A DNA stretch of 40,043 nt. Origin: an uncultured Porphyromonadaceae bacterium. Lineage in GTDB: Bacteria; Bacteroidota; Bacteroidia; Bacteroidales; Muribaculaceae. Within the stretch, counting starts at the first letter, position 1. Every line of letters starts with the position of its first letter. The stretch lies in assembly GCA_902493335.1 (NCBI GenBank), contig CABUPJ010000035.1, positions 1-40,043 on the forward strand. Reading direction: 5' to 3'. The notes beneath the pieces are model-generated. The model saw only the letters and a program-made list of their open reading frames with translations. It did no database searches and had not been told where the DNA came from. Below are positions 15,719 through 22,396 of this stretch, one piece after another. Made by a program: the position numbers and the translations under genes.

Positions 15719-16293
15719 TGTAGTAAACGGTTGATTCGTTGTGAGATGTCTTCGCGGCTGCCGTCGCCCCATGCGGCGCCGAGGACGGCGGCGCCCGAGA
15801 AGCCGGTGTCGCGCAGCAGCGCCATCGTGTCGGCGCTGACGCCTCCGAGGGCAAACGTGTCGCCGTCGAGGAGGCCGTCGTCAAAGGCGCGGCGCAGTTC
15901 GCCGGGTGTGAAGGCGGCGGTGTAGCCCTGCTTCGAGATGCTGTCGAAGACCGGGCTTATGAAACGGTAGTCGGTCATGGGTGCCGCTGCCGAGGCTTCG
16001 GCTATCGAGTGGCATGAGCGGCTGACGGTGCCGTCGAATCTTTCAGGCGCGCGGGGATTGCGGCCGTTGAGGTGTATGCCGCAACCGTAGCGTGAGGCCA
16101 GCTCATGAAAGTCGTTGAGCGACAGGCGGTCGCGGTACTGCGGGTCTATCGCCTCGATGATGGTGGCGACGTCGTCGGCCGACAGCCGGGGATGGCGCAG
16201 GTGTACGCGCTCGACACCGCGGTCGAGCATCGTCATGATGGCTTCGGCCTCGGCCGTGACAGGAGTCTCGGGTGTGATGACAATGAGTCTCAT
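15703..16293 (-). CDS. TenI-like ThiE homologue, probable thiazole tautomerase
   Basis: A 196-residue ThiE-fold protein. The functional ThiE motifs are altered: LRHPR replaces the LRxK segment, GIHLNGRNP replaces the HLGxxD strand, and the loop reads SPVFDSISKQGY. A SCHS motif (about 92-95) matches the SVHS motif around the catalytic His of B. subtilis TenI, the tautomerase that aromatises the ThiG product. With a complete ThiE next to it and ThiG in the same operon, TenI activity is the better guess over a second synthase. The ATG at 16293 overlaps the thiS stop as ATGA. The fold is certain, the tautomerase role is inference. Confidence 0.8.
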   Translation of the reverse strand: MRLIVITPETPVTAEAEAIMTMLDRGVERVHLRHPRLSADDVATIIEAIDPQYRDRLSLNDFHELASRYGCGIHLNGRNPRAPERFDGTVSRSCHSIAEASAAAPMTDYRFISPVFDSISKQGYTAAFTPGELRRAFDDGLLDGDTFALGGVSADTMALLRDTGFSGAAVLGAAWGDGSREDISQRINRLLQCCNS

Positions 16294-16490
16294 CCGCCGC
16301 AGACAGCTCTGATGACAGTGAGTTTCATCCCTTCTTCGAGCGGTGTCGATGCCCATGAATCGCGGCGCACGACCGTGTTGCCGGTCGCCACGGCGGTGCC
16401 GGGCTGCGCGAGTCCTTCGCGCTCGAGAAGGTCCGCGAGATTATCGACGCCGGTGGCGTCGACGGCTTTGTGATTGATATAGACTTCCAT
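16290..16490 (-). CDS. thiS: Sulfur carrier protein ThiS
   Basis: A 66-residue ubiquitin-like protein ending in the obligatory Gly-Gly (AVCGG), which ThiF adenylates and which carries the thiocarboxylate sulfur to ThiG. It begins MEVYINHKAV, contains the family's NLADLLEREGL helix and ends with TPLEEGMKLTVIRAV. The ATG at 16490 is the first of the operon and lies downstream of the riboswitch. The in-frame extension upstream is the riboswitch and is not translated. Confidence 0.94.
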   Translation of the reverse strand: MEVYINHKAVDATGVDNLADLLEREGLAQPGTAVATGNTVVRRDSWASTPLEEGMKLTVIRAVCGG

Positions 16491-16504
16491 AATCGACCTT
16501 TTGC

Positions 16505-16565
16505 GAGGGGTAACCGCAGCCTGAACGATGACTGAGCCGTGAAACTGAATTCGCGCTATACTATG
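16505..16565 (-). promoter_or_regulatory. Expression platform of the TPP riboswitch
   Basis: On the minus strand ACCCCTC (16505-16511) lies 15 nt before the thiS start and is exactly complementary to GAGGGGT (16636-16642) of the aptamer's P1/P2 side. Pairing of the two would compete with the ligand-bound fold and could control ribosome access. No terminator hairpin with a T-run is visible, so control of translation is the likelier mode. Confidence 0.45.
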
Positions 16566-16648
16566 AACAAGTCCTTTCGACGGTACTAACCGTGTCAAGT
16601 TCACAGGGTATGATCTCAGCCTCGGTCGATGAGGCACCCCTCTTGTTA
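16566..16648 (-). ncRNA. TPP riboswitch (THI element)
   Basis: The minus strand carries the conserved blocks GAGGGGTGCCTC, GAGGCTGAGATCATACCC, TGTGAACTTGACACGG and TAGTACCGTCGAAAGGA, which are the P2/P3 pyrimidine-sensor and P4/P5 pyrophosphate-sensor regions of the thiamin-pyrophosphate aptamer. It lies between the promoter and thiS, so thiamin pyrophosphate should switch the operon off. Confidence 0.95.
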
Positions 16649-16658
16649 GAATTCGGGG

Positions 16659-16690
16659 CAAAGATATGCCTAAATATTGAAAAGACCAAA
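16659..16690 (-). promoter_or_regulatory. Thiamin operon promoter
   Basis: Minus-strand -33 TTTG (16687-16690) and -7 TATCTTTG (16659-16666) with a 20-bp spacer. The predicted start near 16652 places the riboswitch at the very 5' end of the RNA. Confidence 0.75.
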
Positions 16691-16729
16691 ATAAATTGCC
16701 TCTATGGCTGCTATACGGGTAAATTTTGT

Positions 16730-16737
16730 TACTTTTG
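16730..16737 (+). promoter_or_regulatory. nagB promoter -7 box
   Basis: TACTTTTG fits TAnnTTTG and lies 43 bp before the nagB ATG, back to back with the thiamin promoter. A -33 box is not clear. Confidence 0.5.
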
Positions 16738-16780
16738 CAGTCAGAACAACTATATTAACCCACTATAAAATTTAATCATC

Positions 16781-17590
16781 ATGAGACTGATTATCGAAAA
16801 GAATTATGACGAGGTTTCACGCTGGGCGGCAAACTACGTGGCAGCCCGTATCAACGAAGCGTGTCCTACTCCCGATAAGCCCTTCGTTCTCGGCTGTCCG
16901 ACAGGCAGCTCGCCCCTGGGCATGTACCGCCACCTTATCAAGCTCAACAAAGAGGGCAAGGTGTCGTTCAAGAATGTCGTGACATTCAACATGGACGAAT
17001 ACTGCGGCATACCCCGCGACCACGAGCAGAGCTACTACACGTTCATGTGGACCAACTTCTTCAACCAGATCGACATCCTGCCCGAGAATGTCAACATCCT
17101 CAACGGCAACGCCGCCGACCCCGCTGAAGAGTGCCGTCGCTATGAAGAGAAGATCGCCTCTTACGGCGGCATCGACCTCTTCCTCGGCGGTGTGGGTCCC
17201 GACGGTCATATCGCCTTCAACGAGCCCGGTTCGTCTCTGACATCGAAGACCCGCATGAAGACTCTCACCCAGGACACTATCATCGCCAACTCACGCTTCT
17301 TCGAGAACAACGTCGACCTCGTGCCCAAGACAGCCCTCACTGTCGGTGTCGGCACTATCATGAGCGCCAAGAGCGTGCTGCTCATCGTCAACGGCTATAA
17401 CAAGGCCCGCGCCCTCCATCACGGTGTCGAAGGCGGCATCTCGCAGATGTGGACAATCTCGGCCCTGCAGCTCCATGCCAAAGCGCTCATCGTCGCTGAC
17501 GAAGACGCCTGCGCAGAGCTCAAGGTCTCGACCTACCGCTACTTCAAGGACATCGAGAAAGCCAACCTCGACCCCGACTCACAGCTTTAA
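16781..17590 (+). CDS. nagB: Glucosamine-6-phosphate deaminase
   Basis: NagB converts glucosamine 6-phosphate to fructose 6-phosphate and ammonia, sending amino sugars from host or peptidoglycan glycans to glycolysis. The 269-residue length is standard. Family motifs are LGCPTGSSPLGMYRHL (about 37-52, phosphate binding), VTFNMDEYCG with the catalytic Asp (about 72), and GVGPDGHIAFNEPGS (about 136-150) with the Asp/His/Glu triad. It has its own promoter and terminator and no nag neighbours. Confidence 0.96.
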   Translation: MRLIIEKNYDEVSRWAANYVAARINEACPTPDKPFVLGCPTGSSPLGMYRHLIKLNKEGKVSFKNVVTFNMDEYCGIPRDHEQSYYTFMWTNFFNQIDILPENVNILNGNAADPAEECRRYEEKIASYGGIDLFLGGVGPDGHIAFNEPGSSLTSKTRMKTLTQDTIIANSRFFENNVDLVPKTALTVGVGTIMSAKSVLLIVNGYNKARALHHGVEGGISQMWTISALQLHAKALIVADEDACAELKVSTYRYFKDIEKANLDPDSQL

Positions 17591-17618
17591 GCTCTGACAC
17601 AGAAATCCCATAACCCGA

Positions 17619-17647
17619 CACCAGCGGCGCCCCCGGCGCCGCTGGTG
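17619..17647 (+). terminator. Hairpin after nagB
   Basis: Perfect 13-bp GC-rich arms (17619-17631 and 17635-17647) around CCC. A T-run is missing (CTGTGTATATA follows), so it may protect the 3' end and terminate only in part. Confidence 0.6.
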
Positions 17648-17699
17648 CTGTGTATATATATAGGTGTGGGTTCATGAGCTTAATCATATTTTTGAACAA

Positions 17700-17744
17700 A
17701 TACAACTGTTAAGTTGTATAATTGAAAAAAGATGATTACCTTTG
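17700..17744 (+). promoter_or_regulatory. Promoter and palindromic operator of the toxin-antitoxin-like module
   Basis: -33 TTG (17714-17716) and -7 TACCTTTG (17737-17744) have a 20-bp spacer. An 8-bp perfect palindrome, ATACAACT (17700-17707) and AGTTGTAT (17712-17719), covers the -33 box. A dimeric repressor, most simply the XRE-type protein encoded second, could block RNA polymerase here. Confidence 0.65.
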
Positions 17745-17761
17745 CAGAAAAGAGTCAAGAC

Positions 17762-18313
17762 ATGGAATTCGATCAGATAACTGAAAACGGCAATCTCTGG
17801 GCGGTAAGATATGATAACTGCCTTGACAATGTGCTTGACACCGTTTTCGGGCAATGGAATGATGTCACATGGCTTCGTTCATTCTTCAAACGGAATATTG
17901 GAGATTTGGCGGCATACTTCAAGATAACTGACGTCAATCAGGCGATATATGACACCATCGAGGATAGCGAGAGGCTTCAATGTCTAATATTGGACATATC
18001 TCCCGATGCAAATTTAGACCGGATTTTCAGACCATTGGAGAATCAGCGCATGACTGAAATGCTCCTTGGCAAAGAAAAAGCAAGATTGAAGAACACGCCC
18101 GGCCATGCCTCGTGGCTACGAATCTATGCAATAAAACTCGACCCGGGAATTTATATTATTACGGGAGGAGCCATCAAGTTGACAAGAACCATGCAGGAAC
18201 GTGAGCATACACTTACTGAACTCGCTAAAATGGAGCAAGTTCGTCGTTATCTGCTTGACAATAATATTGTTGATATGGACTCTTTTCAGGATTATCTCAC
18301 CGAAATCGGCTAA
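17762..18313 (+). CDS. Conserved protein of a toxin-antitoxin-like pair (putative toxin)
   Basis: A 183-residue protein from a family I know only as Bacteroidota proteins paired with an XRE regulator. The C-terminal half contains HASWLRIYAIKLDPGIYIITGGAIKLT (about 117-143), a strand-turn-strand arrangement reminiscent of RelE/HigB (Gp49-like) toxins, followed by a helix (MQEREHTLTELAKMEQVRRYL). The N-terminal half (YDNCLDNVLDTVFGQW and later ILDISPDANLD) is specific to this family. I start at 17762 (MEFDQIT) because the earlier in-frame ATG at 17732 lies upstream of the -7 box and cannot be on the RNA. An antitoxin-like gene follows after 11 bp. The toxin role is inference. Confidence 0.7.
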   Translation: MEFDQITENGNLWAVRYDNCLDNVLDTVFGQWNDVTWLRSFFKRNIGDLAAYFKITDVNQAIYDTIEDSERLQCLILDISPDANLDRIFRPLENQRMTEMLLGKEKARLKNTPGHASWLRIYAIKLDPGIYIITGGAIKLTRTMQEREHTLTELAKMEQVRRYLLDNNIVDMDSFQDYLTEIG

Positions 18314-18324
18314 AGAATACGGCT

Positions 18325-18642
18325 ATGAAAACGAAGGAAAATATTATAAACAATCTCAAACGGCATCAGAGCGCAAGCCCATCCAAATGGCGGGAGAATG
18401 CCGAGTGGCGCATCGTCAACAAGGAATGGCTTCGCTATTCGCAGCATATAGCCATGATGATGCTCGACAAGATGGAGGAACTCGGGCTGACACAGAAGTC
18501 GGTAGCTGAGCGCATGGGTTGCTCTCAACAATATATCTCTCGAGTATTGAAAGGCACCGAAAACCTCTCGATTGAGACGATATCAAAGATTGAGAATGCC
18601 CTCGACCTCTCGATCCTTGAGCCTGTATTCGTAAACAAATAA
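18325..18642 (+). CDS. XRE-family antitoxin-like regulator
   Basis: A 105-residue DNA-binding protein. The N-terminal 45 residues are a basic helical segment, followed by a Cro/CI-type HTH (about 50-95): LTQKSVAERMGCSQQYISRVLKGTENLSIETISKIENAL. The gene begins 11 bp after the putative toxin and ends convergent to the GlsB gene. Order toxin-antitoxin with an XRE protein is typical of HigBA-like systems, in which the second protein neutralises the first and represses the promoter. It may therefore bind the palindrome at 17700-17719. Confidence 0.78.
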   Translation: MKTKENIINNLKRHQSASPSKWRENAEWRIVNKEWLRYSQHIAMMMLDKMEELGLTQKSVAERMGCSQQYISRVLKGTENLSIETISKIENALDLSILEPVFVNK

Positions 18643-18660
18643 GACAATTCTGCTTGATTC

Positions 18661-19611
18661 TCAAGCATTCTTTGCGCCTTTGTCGTCGGGGTGGAAGGTG
18701 TCGATGTGGCGCTGTTTTTTTTCTTCGAGGATTTCAGAGATGGCGAGGAAGATGCCGCTCTCCTCGACGTTGCCGAATTCGTCGTTGACGGCTGTGCCGA
18801 ACATGCGCATCGTCGGCGACAGGCTCATGTAGGCGTTGACCAGCGGCGGGATGTTGTCGCCGTGGCGGCGTATCTCGGTGTTGAGTATCTTATAGTCTGA
18901 TTTGAAGTCATCGCCGGTGAAGAGCCGTGCAAGAGCGTCGCTGTCGGCGCCGGTCTCGAGGGGGGTGATCGGGGTGACGAGACGGTCGGGGTCGGGGAAG
19001 TGTTTGTTGAGGAAGTAGAGTATCATGTCGCGACATTCGGCCGTATAGCTGGGATACATCGTCACTTTGCCGAAGAGATATTTCATGTCGGGGTGTATGA
19101 CGGTGAGCGAGCCGAGGCCGTCCCAGAGGTTGTCGAGCGTGTATATGGCTTTTGCGCCGGCGCGCGACGACTGGTATTCGGGCCGCACGAACGAGCGTCC
19201 CAGCTCGATGGTGTATGGCAGATAGTCGCTGATAAACTCAGGCGAGAATCTGAACATGTGGCTCGTGGCGATGCGCGGTGAGCCGTTCTCGATGACGATG
19301 TCGCGCCCGCAGATAAAACGGTAGCCGCCGAGGATGAGTTTGCTGTCAGGGTCCCAGACAATGAGCTGTTTGCAGGGCGGAGTCATCGTGTCGAAGCGGT
19401 CGATGTCACATTCGAGGCCGGTGCCGCCTCCGGCGAGACGGAATGAGATTTCGCGCAGACGTCCGATCTCGCGCATCACCCCGGGGCAGTTCTCGGCTGT
19501 GATGACATAGATGTCGTTGTTGCCTTTGTTGGTCTTGCGGAGAAAATATTCGGGTTTGAGCTCGGCTTCGATGATGTCAACGTCAACCGGGTCAATTATC
19601 TTTTCGTTCAT
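18661..19611 (-). CDS. glsB: Glycine-lipid N-acyltransferase, GlsB/OlsB-like
   Basis: A 316-residue GNAT-fold acyltransferase. In Bacteroides GlsB attaches a 3-hydroxy fatty acid to the amino group of glycine, the first step of glycine-lipid synthesis. Segments that recall OlsB/hemolysin-type acyltransferases are REISFRLAGGGTGLECDIDRFD (about 54-75), VWDPDSKLILGGYRFICG and ELGRSFVRPEYQ with RAGAKAIYTLDNLWDGLG. The gene overlaps the upstream acyltransferase by 20 bp, and the pair matches the GlsB/GlsA arrangement. Glycine lipids are important for stress survival in Bacteroides. The product name is from family and pairing. Confidence 0.82.
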   Translation of the reverse strand: MNEKIIDPVDVDIIEAELKPEYFLRKTNKGNNDIYVITAENCPGVMREIGRLREISFRLAGGGTGLECDIDRFDTMTPPCKQLIVWDPDSKLILGGYRFICGRDIVIENGSPRIATSHMFRFSPEFISDYLPYTIELGRSFVRPEYQSSRAGAKAIYTLDNLWDGLGSLTVIHPDMKYLFGKVTMYPSYTAECRDMILYFLNKHFPDPDRLVTPITPLETGADSDALARLFTGDDFKSDYKILNTEIRRHGDNIPPLVNAYMSLSPTMRMFGTAVNDEFGNVEESGIFLAISEILEEKKQRHIDTFHPDDKGAKNA

Positions 19612-20449
19612 TGGCGCTACTGTCTTTGAGGTTGTAAACGATGTCTTTGATTTCCATGGCTTTGCCTTGCGGGTCGCCTCCGTCGGCGAGAGCGAGGTGG
19701 CTTATGGGAGATCCGCAGATTATCTCGAATGTCTTACCCTCTGACTTGAAGACCTCGCGGGGCAGCAGTATCATCTCGAGATTGAATCTGATGCCGAGTT
19801 TTTTCCGCAGCCCGGCGAAGCGGTAGAAGGTGTTTGAATCGCAGCCGTTGAAATAAACAGGCAGTATGTCGCGCTTGAATTCCATGGCCTTGGCGACGAA
19901 CATCTTGTGCCATGTGAGATCGCGGATGACGCCGTTCTGGCGGCGCGAGCAAAGGCCTGCGGGGAAGATTATTACCGGCTGGTCGCCGGCGAGCAGCGTG
20001 TCAATCTCGACGATTGAGCGACGGCTCTGTGCGCCATGTTTGTTAATAGGTATAAAGCAGTTTTCGAGAGGTTTGACGGCCATAAGCAGGTCATTGACAA
20101 GAAATCTGACCCCTTTGCCGTAGATGCGCGTGAACAGTGAGATGAGCGCCATGCCGTCGAGACCGCCCAACGGGTGGTTGCAGACGATTATGAGCCGGTC
20201 GGTGCCGGCAGGCGGCAGATTTTCGAGACCGCGGACGTCAATCCTGATGTTGAGGTCATCAAAGACGCCGTCGCAGAAATCAGCGCCTGTGCGCGGGAAG
20301 TTATGCTCAAGCAGATAGTTGAGCCGGTCCTGACAGATGAGTTTCTTGAGCCACGAGACGACCGGACGCGGTATGCGGCGTCCCTTGTCGCCGAGACGTT
20401 CGGCGATGACGGCGTCGAGGTCGATTTTTATCGGTTTGCTCTCACTCAT
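19592..20449 (-). CDS. glsA: Glycine-lipid O-acyltransferase, GlsA/OlsA-like
   Basis: A 285-residue PlsC-type acyltransferase. It carries the lysophosphatidate-acyltransferase motif as NHPLGGLDG (about 91-99) in place of the standard HxxxxD, a form seen in OlsA/GlsA and related ornithine/glycine lipid enzymes. A second motif, IFPAGLCSR, is at about 158-166. It would add the second acyl chain to the N-acylated glycine made by GlsB. The gene has its own minus-strand -7 box at 20487-20494 and lies 20 bp over the start of glsB, so the two form an operon. Lipid class is inferred from the pairing. Confidence 0.82.
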   Translation of the reverse strand: MSESKPIKIDLDAVIAERLGDKGRRIPRPVVSWLKKLICQDRLNYLLEHNFPRTGADFCDGVFDDLNIRIDVRGLENLPPAGTDRLIIVCNHPLGGLDGMALISLFTRIYGKGVRFLVNDLLMAVKPLENCFIPINKHGAQSRRSIVEIDTLLAGDQPVIIFPAGLCSRRQNGVIRDLTWHKMFVAKAMEFKRDILPVYFNGCDSNTFYRFAGLRKKLGIRFNLEMILLPREVFKSEGKTFEIICGSPISHLALADGGDPQGKAMEIKDIVYNLKDSSANERKDN

Positions 20450-20486
20450 TTTAATCTGATCACTGCGTTGCGGTTGAAATGAAATG

Positions 20487-20494
20487 CAAATTTA
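20487..20494 (-). promoter_or_regulatory. -7 box of the glsA-glsB operon
   Basis: TAAATTTG on the minus strand, 37 bp before the glsA start. It faces away from the -7 box at 20539. Confidence 0.5.
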
Positions 20495-20538
20495 TATAAA
20501 AACAATGTAAGAGTTAGCTTGAAAGCCGTTTTTTTGCC

Positions 20539-20546
20539 TAAATTTG
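20539..20546 (+). promoter_or_regulatory. -7 box of the epimerase-like gene
   Basis: TAAATTTG lies only 10 bp before the ATG at 20557, so the leader would be about 5 nt. A TTG at 20519-20521 is 17 bp upstream. Confidence 0.5.
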
Positions 20547-20556
20547 CTCACAAGCT

Positions 20557-21255
20557 ATGAATGATCGCGACGAAAAAGAGATTTATGTGTGCGCGCCCGG
20601 ACGTGAGTTTGTCATGCCGTTCATAAGGCGTGCACTCGCAGATTATGCCTTGACCGAGATTGCGGGCGAGACAACTGACTATGCCGTAATGATTTCGACG
20701 ACAGATGTATATGCTGTTGCCGAGGGTGACGGTTTCAACGAACTGGCTCCGCTCGCCGGAGATTCTGACGCATGTCGTGCCGAGGCGGCGTTTATTGAGG
20801 AATGCCGTGCCCGCGGCCTCGCGCCGACCCTGTTGCGCTGCGGCCACATCGTCAGCACGGGCATGAACGGTCTGCCCAGGCGCATGGCCGAGAGCATCTA
20901 TCGCGGCGTTTTTGTCGATATAAAAGGCAATGAGGCCCGTCAGAGTTTTATCCATGCCTCTGACCTCGGGCAGGCTATCGGGCTGACCCTTGGCACAGGC
21001 GAGGCTTTTAACGTCACTGACGGCTGCGACCCGACAATGATCGGGTTTGCCGACGCGCTGTCTGGGCGTATCAGTCAGAAGCGTCTGTTTGCGGTGCCCC
21101 CTAAGATTTTCAGGCTTTTCTTCGGTAAGGATTTTTACACTCAGATGACCGCAAACAGGACTTTTTCGAGCGAAAAACTGCGTTCCCGCGGATTCGCGGC
21201 CACGCCTGTGACCGAATATCTCAAAACCCACATATATGACGATGAAAGTCTCTGA
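20557..21255 (+). CDS. Extended-SDR/NAD-dependent epimerase-like protein without the Rossmann start
   Basis: A 232-residue protein with the later parts of an extended short-chain dehydrogenase: MISTTDVYA (about 45-53) resembles the SSxxVYG strand, LLRCGHIV is typical of the strand after the catalytic helix, and FIHASDLGQAIGLTL and FNVTDG match the domain that binds the sugar. The N-terminal GxxGxxG that binds NAD(P) is missing; instead it begins EIYVCAPGREFVMPFIRRAL. The active-site YxxxK pair is not seen in its usual place. It may be a redox-inactive member. It overlaps the next gene by 20 bp. Confidence 0.7.
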   Translation: MNDRDEKEIYVCAPGREFVMPFIRRALADYALTEIAGETTDYAVMISTTDVYAVAEGDGFNELAPLAGDSDACRAEAAFIEECRARGLAPTLLRCGHIVSTGMNGLPRRMAESIYRGVFVDIKGNEARQSFIHASDLGQAIGLTLGTGEAFNVTDGCDPTMIGFADALSGRISQKRLFAVPPKIFRLFFGKDFYTQMTANRTFSSEKLRSRGFAATPVTEYLKTHIYDDESL

Positions 21256-22081
21256 GGCCTTCTCGACGGCCGGAGCGTCGCTGAAAAGCCTTGTCAAGAT
21301 GGCGCTGCTGTCGCGGCGACCGACGGTCAGCCGGGCACCGGAGGCCGCCTCGCGTCCGCTGGTTATTCTCGCCAACGGCCCGTCGCTGCGCAAGACGATT
21401 GCCGAGCGCCTGGATGACTTGAAGGAAATGCCGACAATGGCGGTCAACTTCGCCGCGCTCGCCGACGAGTTCACCGAGATACGTCCGGGCCGATATATTC
21501 TGGCCGACCCACACTTCTTCGAGCACGGCGATGATAAGAACGTCGCGTCTCTGTGGCGCCGTCTCGCGTCGGTCGACTGGCCGATGACGCTCTATGTCGA
21601 CGCCCGACAGCGCCGCAAGGTCTTGGCTATGGCCGCGTTGCCGCATGATGTCAGAGTCGAGACTTTCAACGCCGTCGGTGTCGAAGGCTGGCAGTGGCTC
21701 GAGACCCTCGCATACCGCAGCGGGCTTGCAATGCCACGTCCGCGCAATGTGTTGATACCTGCGATCATGACCGCCATCGGGGCCGGATTCAAGGATATTT
21801 ATATTGCCGGAGCCGACCATTCGTGGCTCCAGTCGATATGGGTCACCGAAGACAACGAGGTGGTGTCGGTACAGCCACATTTTTATAAAGAGAACGACGA
21901 CGAGAAAAAACGTGTCGTCAACGAATACAAGACTTACCGTCTGCATCAGATTCTCGAGAGCTTCCGCGTGGCCTTCGAGAGCTATCACCGCATCGCGCGC
22001 TATTCCCGTTGCGCCGGAGTCAATATCTATAACGCGACCCCCGGGAGTTATATCGATGCCTTCGAGCGAAAAATGTTTTGA
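21236..22081 (+). CDS. DUF115/MptE-like protein
   Basis: A 281-residue protein with the fold seen in DUF115 and 6-hydroxymethylpterin pyrophosphokinase MptE-like families. Signatures are VILANGPSLRKTI (about 43-55), a strand ending in PTMAVNF, RYILADPHFF (about 85-94) and the late IAGADHSWLQSI (about 183-194). The family includes proteins that modify glycans or flagellin in other phyla. The start at 21236 lies inside the upstream gene; an alternative ATG at 21242 drops two residues. Coupling to the epimerase-like gene suggests a common role in sugar or envelope metabolism, which is inference. Confidence 0.75.
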   Translation: MTMKVSEAFSTAGASLKSLVKMALLSRRPTVSRAPEAASRPLVILANGPSLRKTIAERLDDLKEMPTMAVNFAALADEFTEIRPGRYILADPHFFEHGDDKNVASLWRRLASVDWPMTLYVDARQRRKVLAMAALPHDVRVETFNAVGVEGWQWLETLAYRSGLAMPRPRNVLIPAIMTAIGAGFKDIYIAGADHSWLQSIWVTEDNEVVSVQPHFYKENDDEKKRVVNEYKTYRLHQILESFRVAFESYHRIARYSRCAGVNIYNATPGSYIDAFERKMF

Positions 22082-22098
22082 GCAGACAGACAATAAAC

Positions 22099-22132
22099 AA
22101 AAAGGTTCTATCATCACGACAGAACCTTTTTT
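22099..22132 (+). terminator. Terminator after the DUF115-like gene
   Basis: Perfect 11-bp arms, AAAAAGGTTCT (22099-22109) and its complement (22121-22131), loop of 11 nt, in a T-rich context. Confidence 0.85.
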
Positions 22133-22379
22133 GTTGTGTATCTAACACTAAATACCTAAAACCATTTGATAATACTTTTTTACTTATATTTGAATCCTGA
22201 TTAAAACCTTTGGTTTGTCTTGGACCTGAATAATTATTTACAGTGGCAAAATTAATATGCTATCGCGCGCGCTATCGGCATATTTAGATTCAAATATAAA
22301 TAAATATAAAATATATTTTAACTTAAAGTGCAGTAGACCAAAGTTTTTTCAATAAATATACAGGTCAAAAATATAAGTT
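22133..22379. other. AT-rich intergenic region with nested inverted repeats
   Basis: No gene. A perfect 13-bp inverted repeat lies at 22184-22196 and 22287-22299; each arm contains TATATTTG pointing inward. The repeat GCTATCG occurs twice around CGCGCG near 22259-22277. ATTTTAACTTAA at 22315 begins the left operator pair described separately. Confidence 0.5.
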
Positions 22380-22396
22380 CTATTTTAAGTTAAAAT
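22315..22396. repeat. Inverted pair of the ATTTTAACTTAA motif, downstream copy
   Basis: Arms at 22315-22327 and 22384-22396 are perfectly complementary over 13 bp. The right arm lies in the last codons of the DUF6377 gene. The same 12-mer pair flanks the gene's other end. Confidence 0.6.

Noticed and set aside
10591..15884. Long Arg/His-rich reading frames on both strands across the thiamin operon
   Set aside because: They are low-complexity products of GC-rich alternative frames, overlap well-defined thi genes and show no family motif.
17732..17761. Upstream ATG for the toxin-like gene
   Set aside because: It lies upstream of or within the -7 box and would not be on the transcript.
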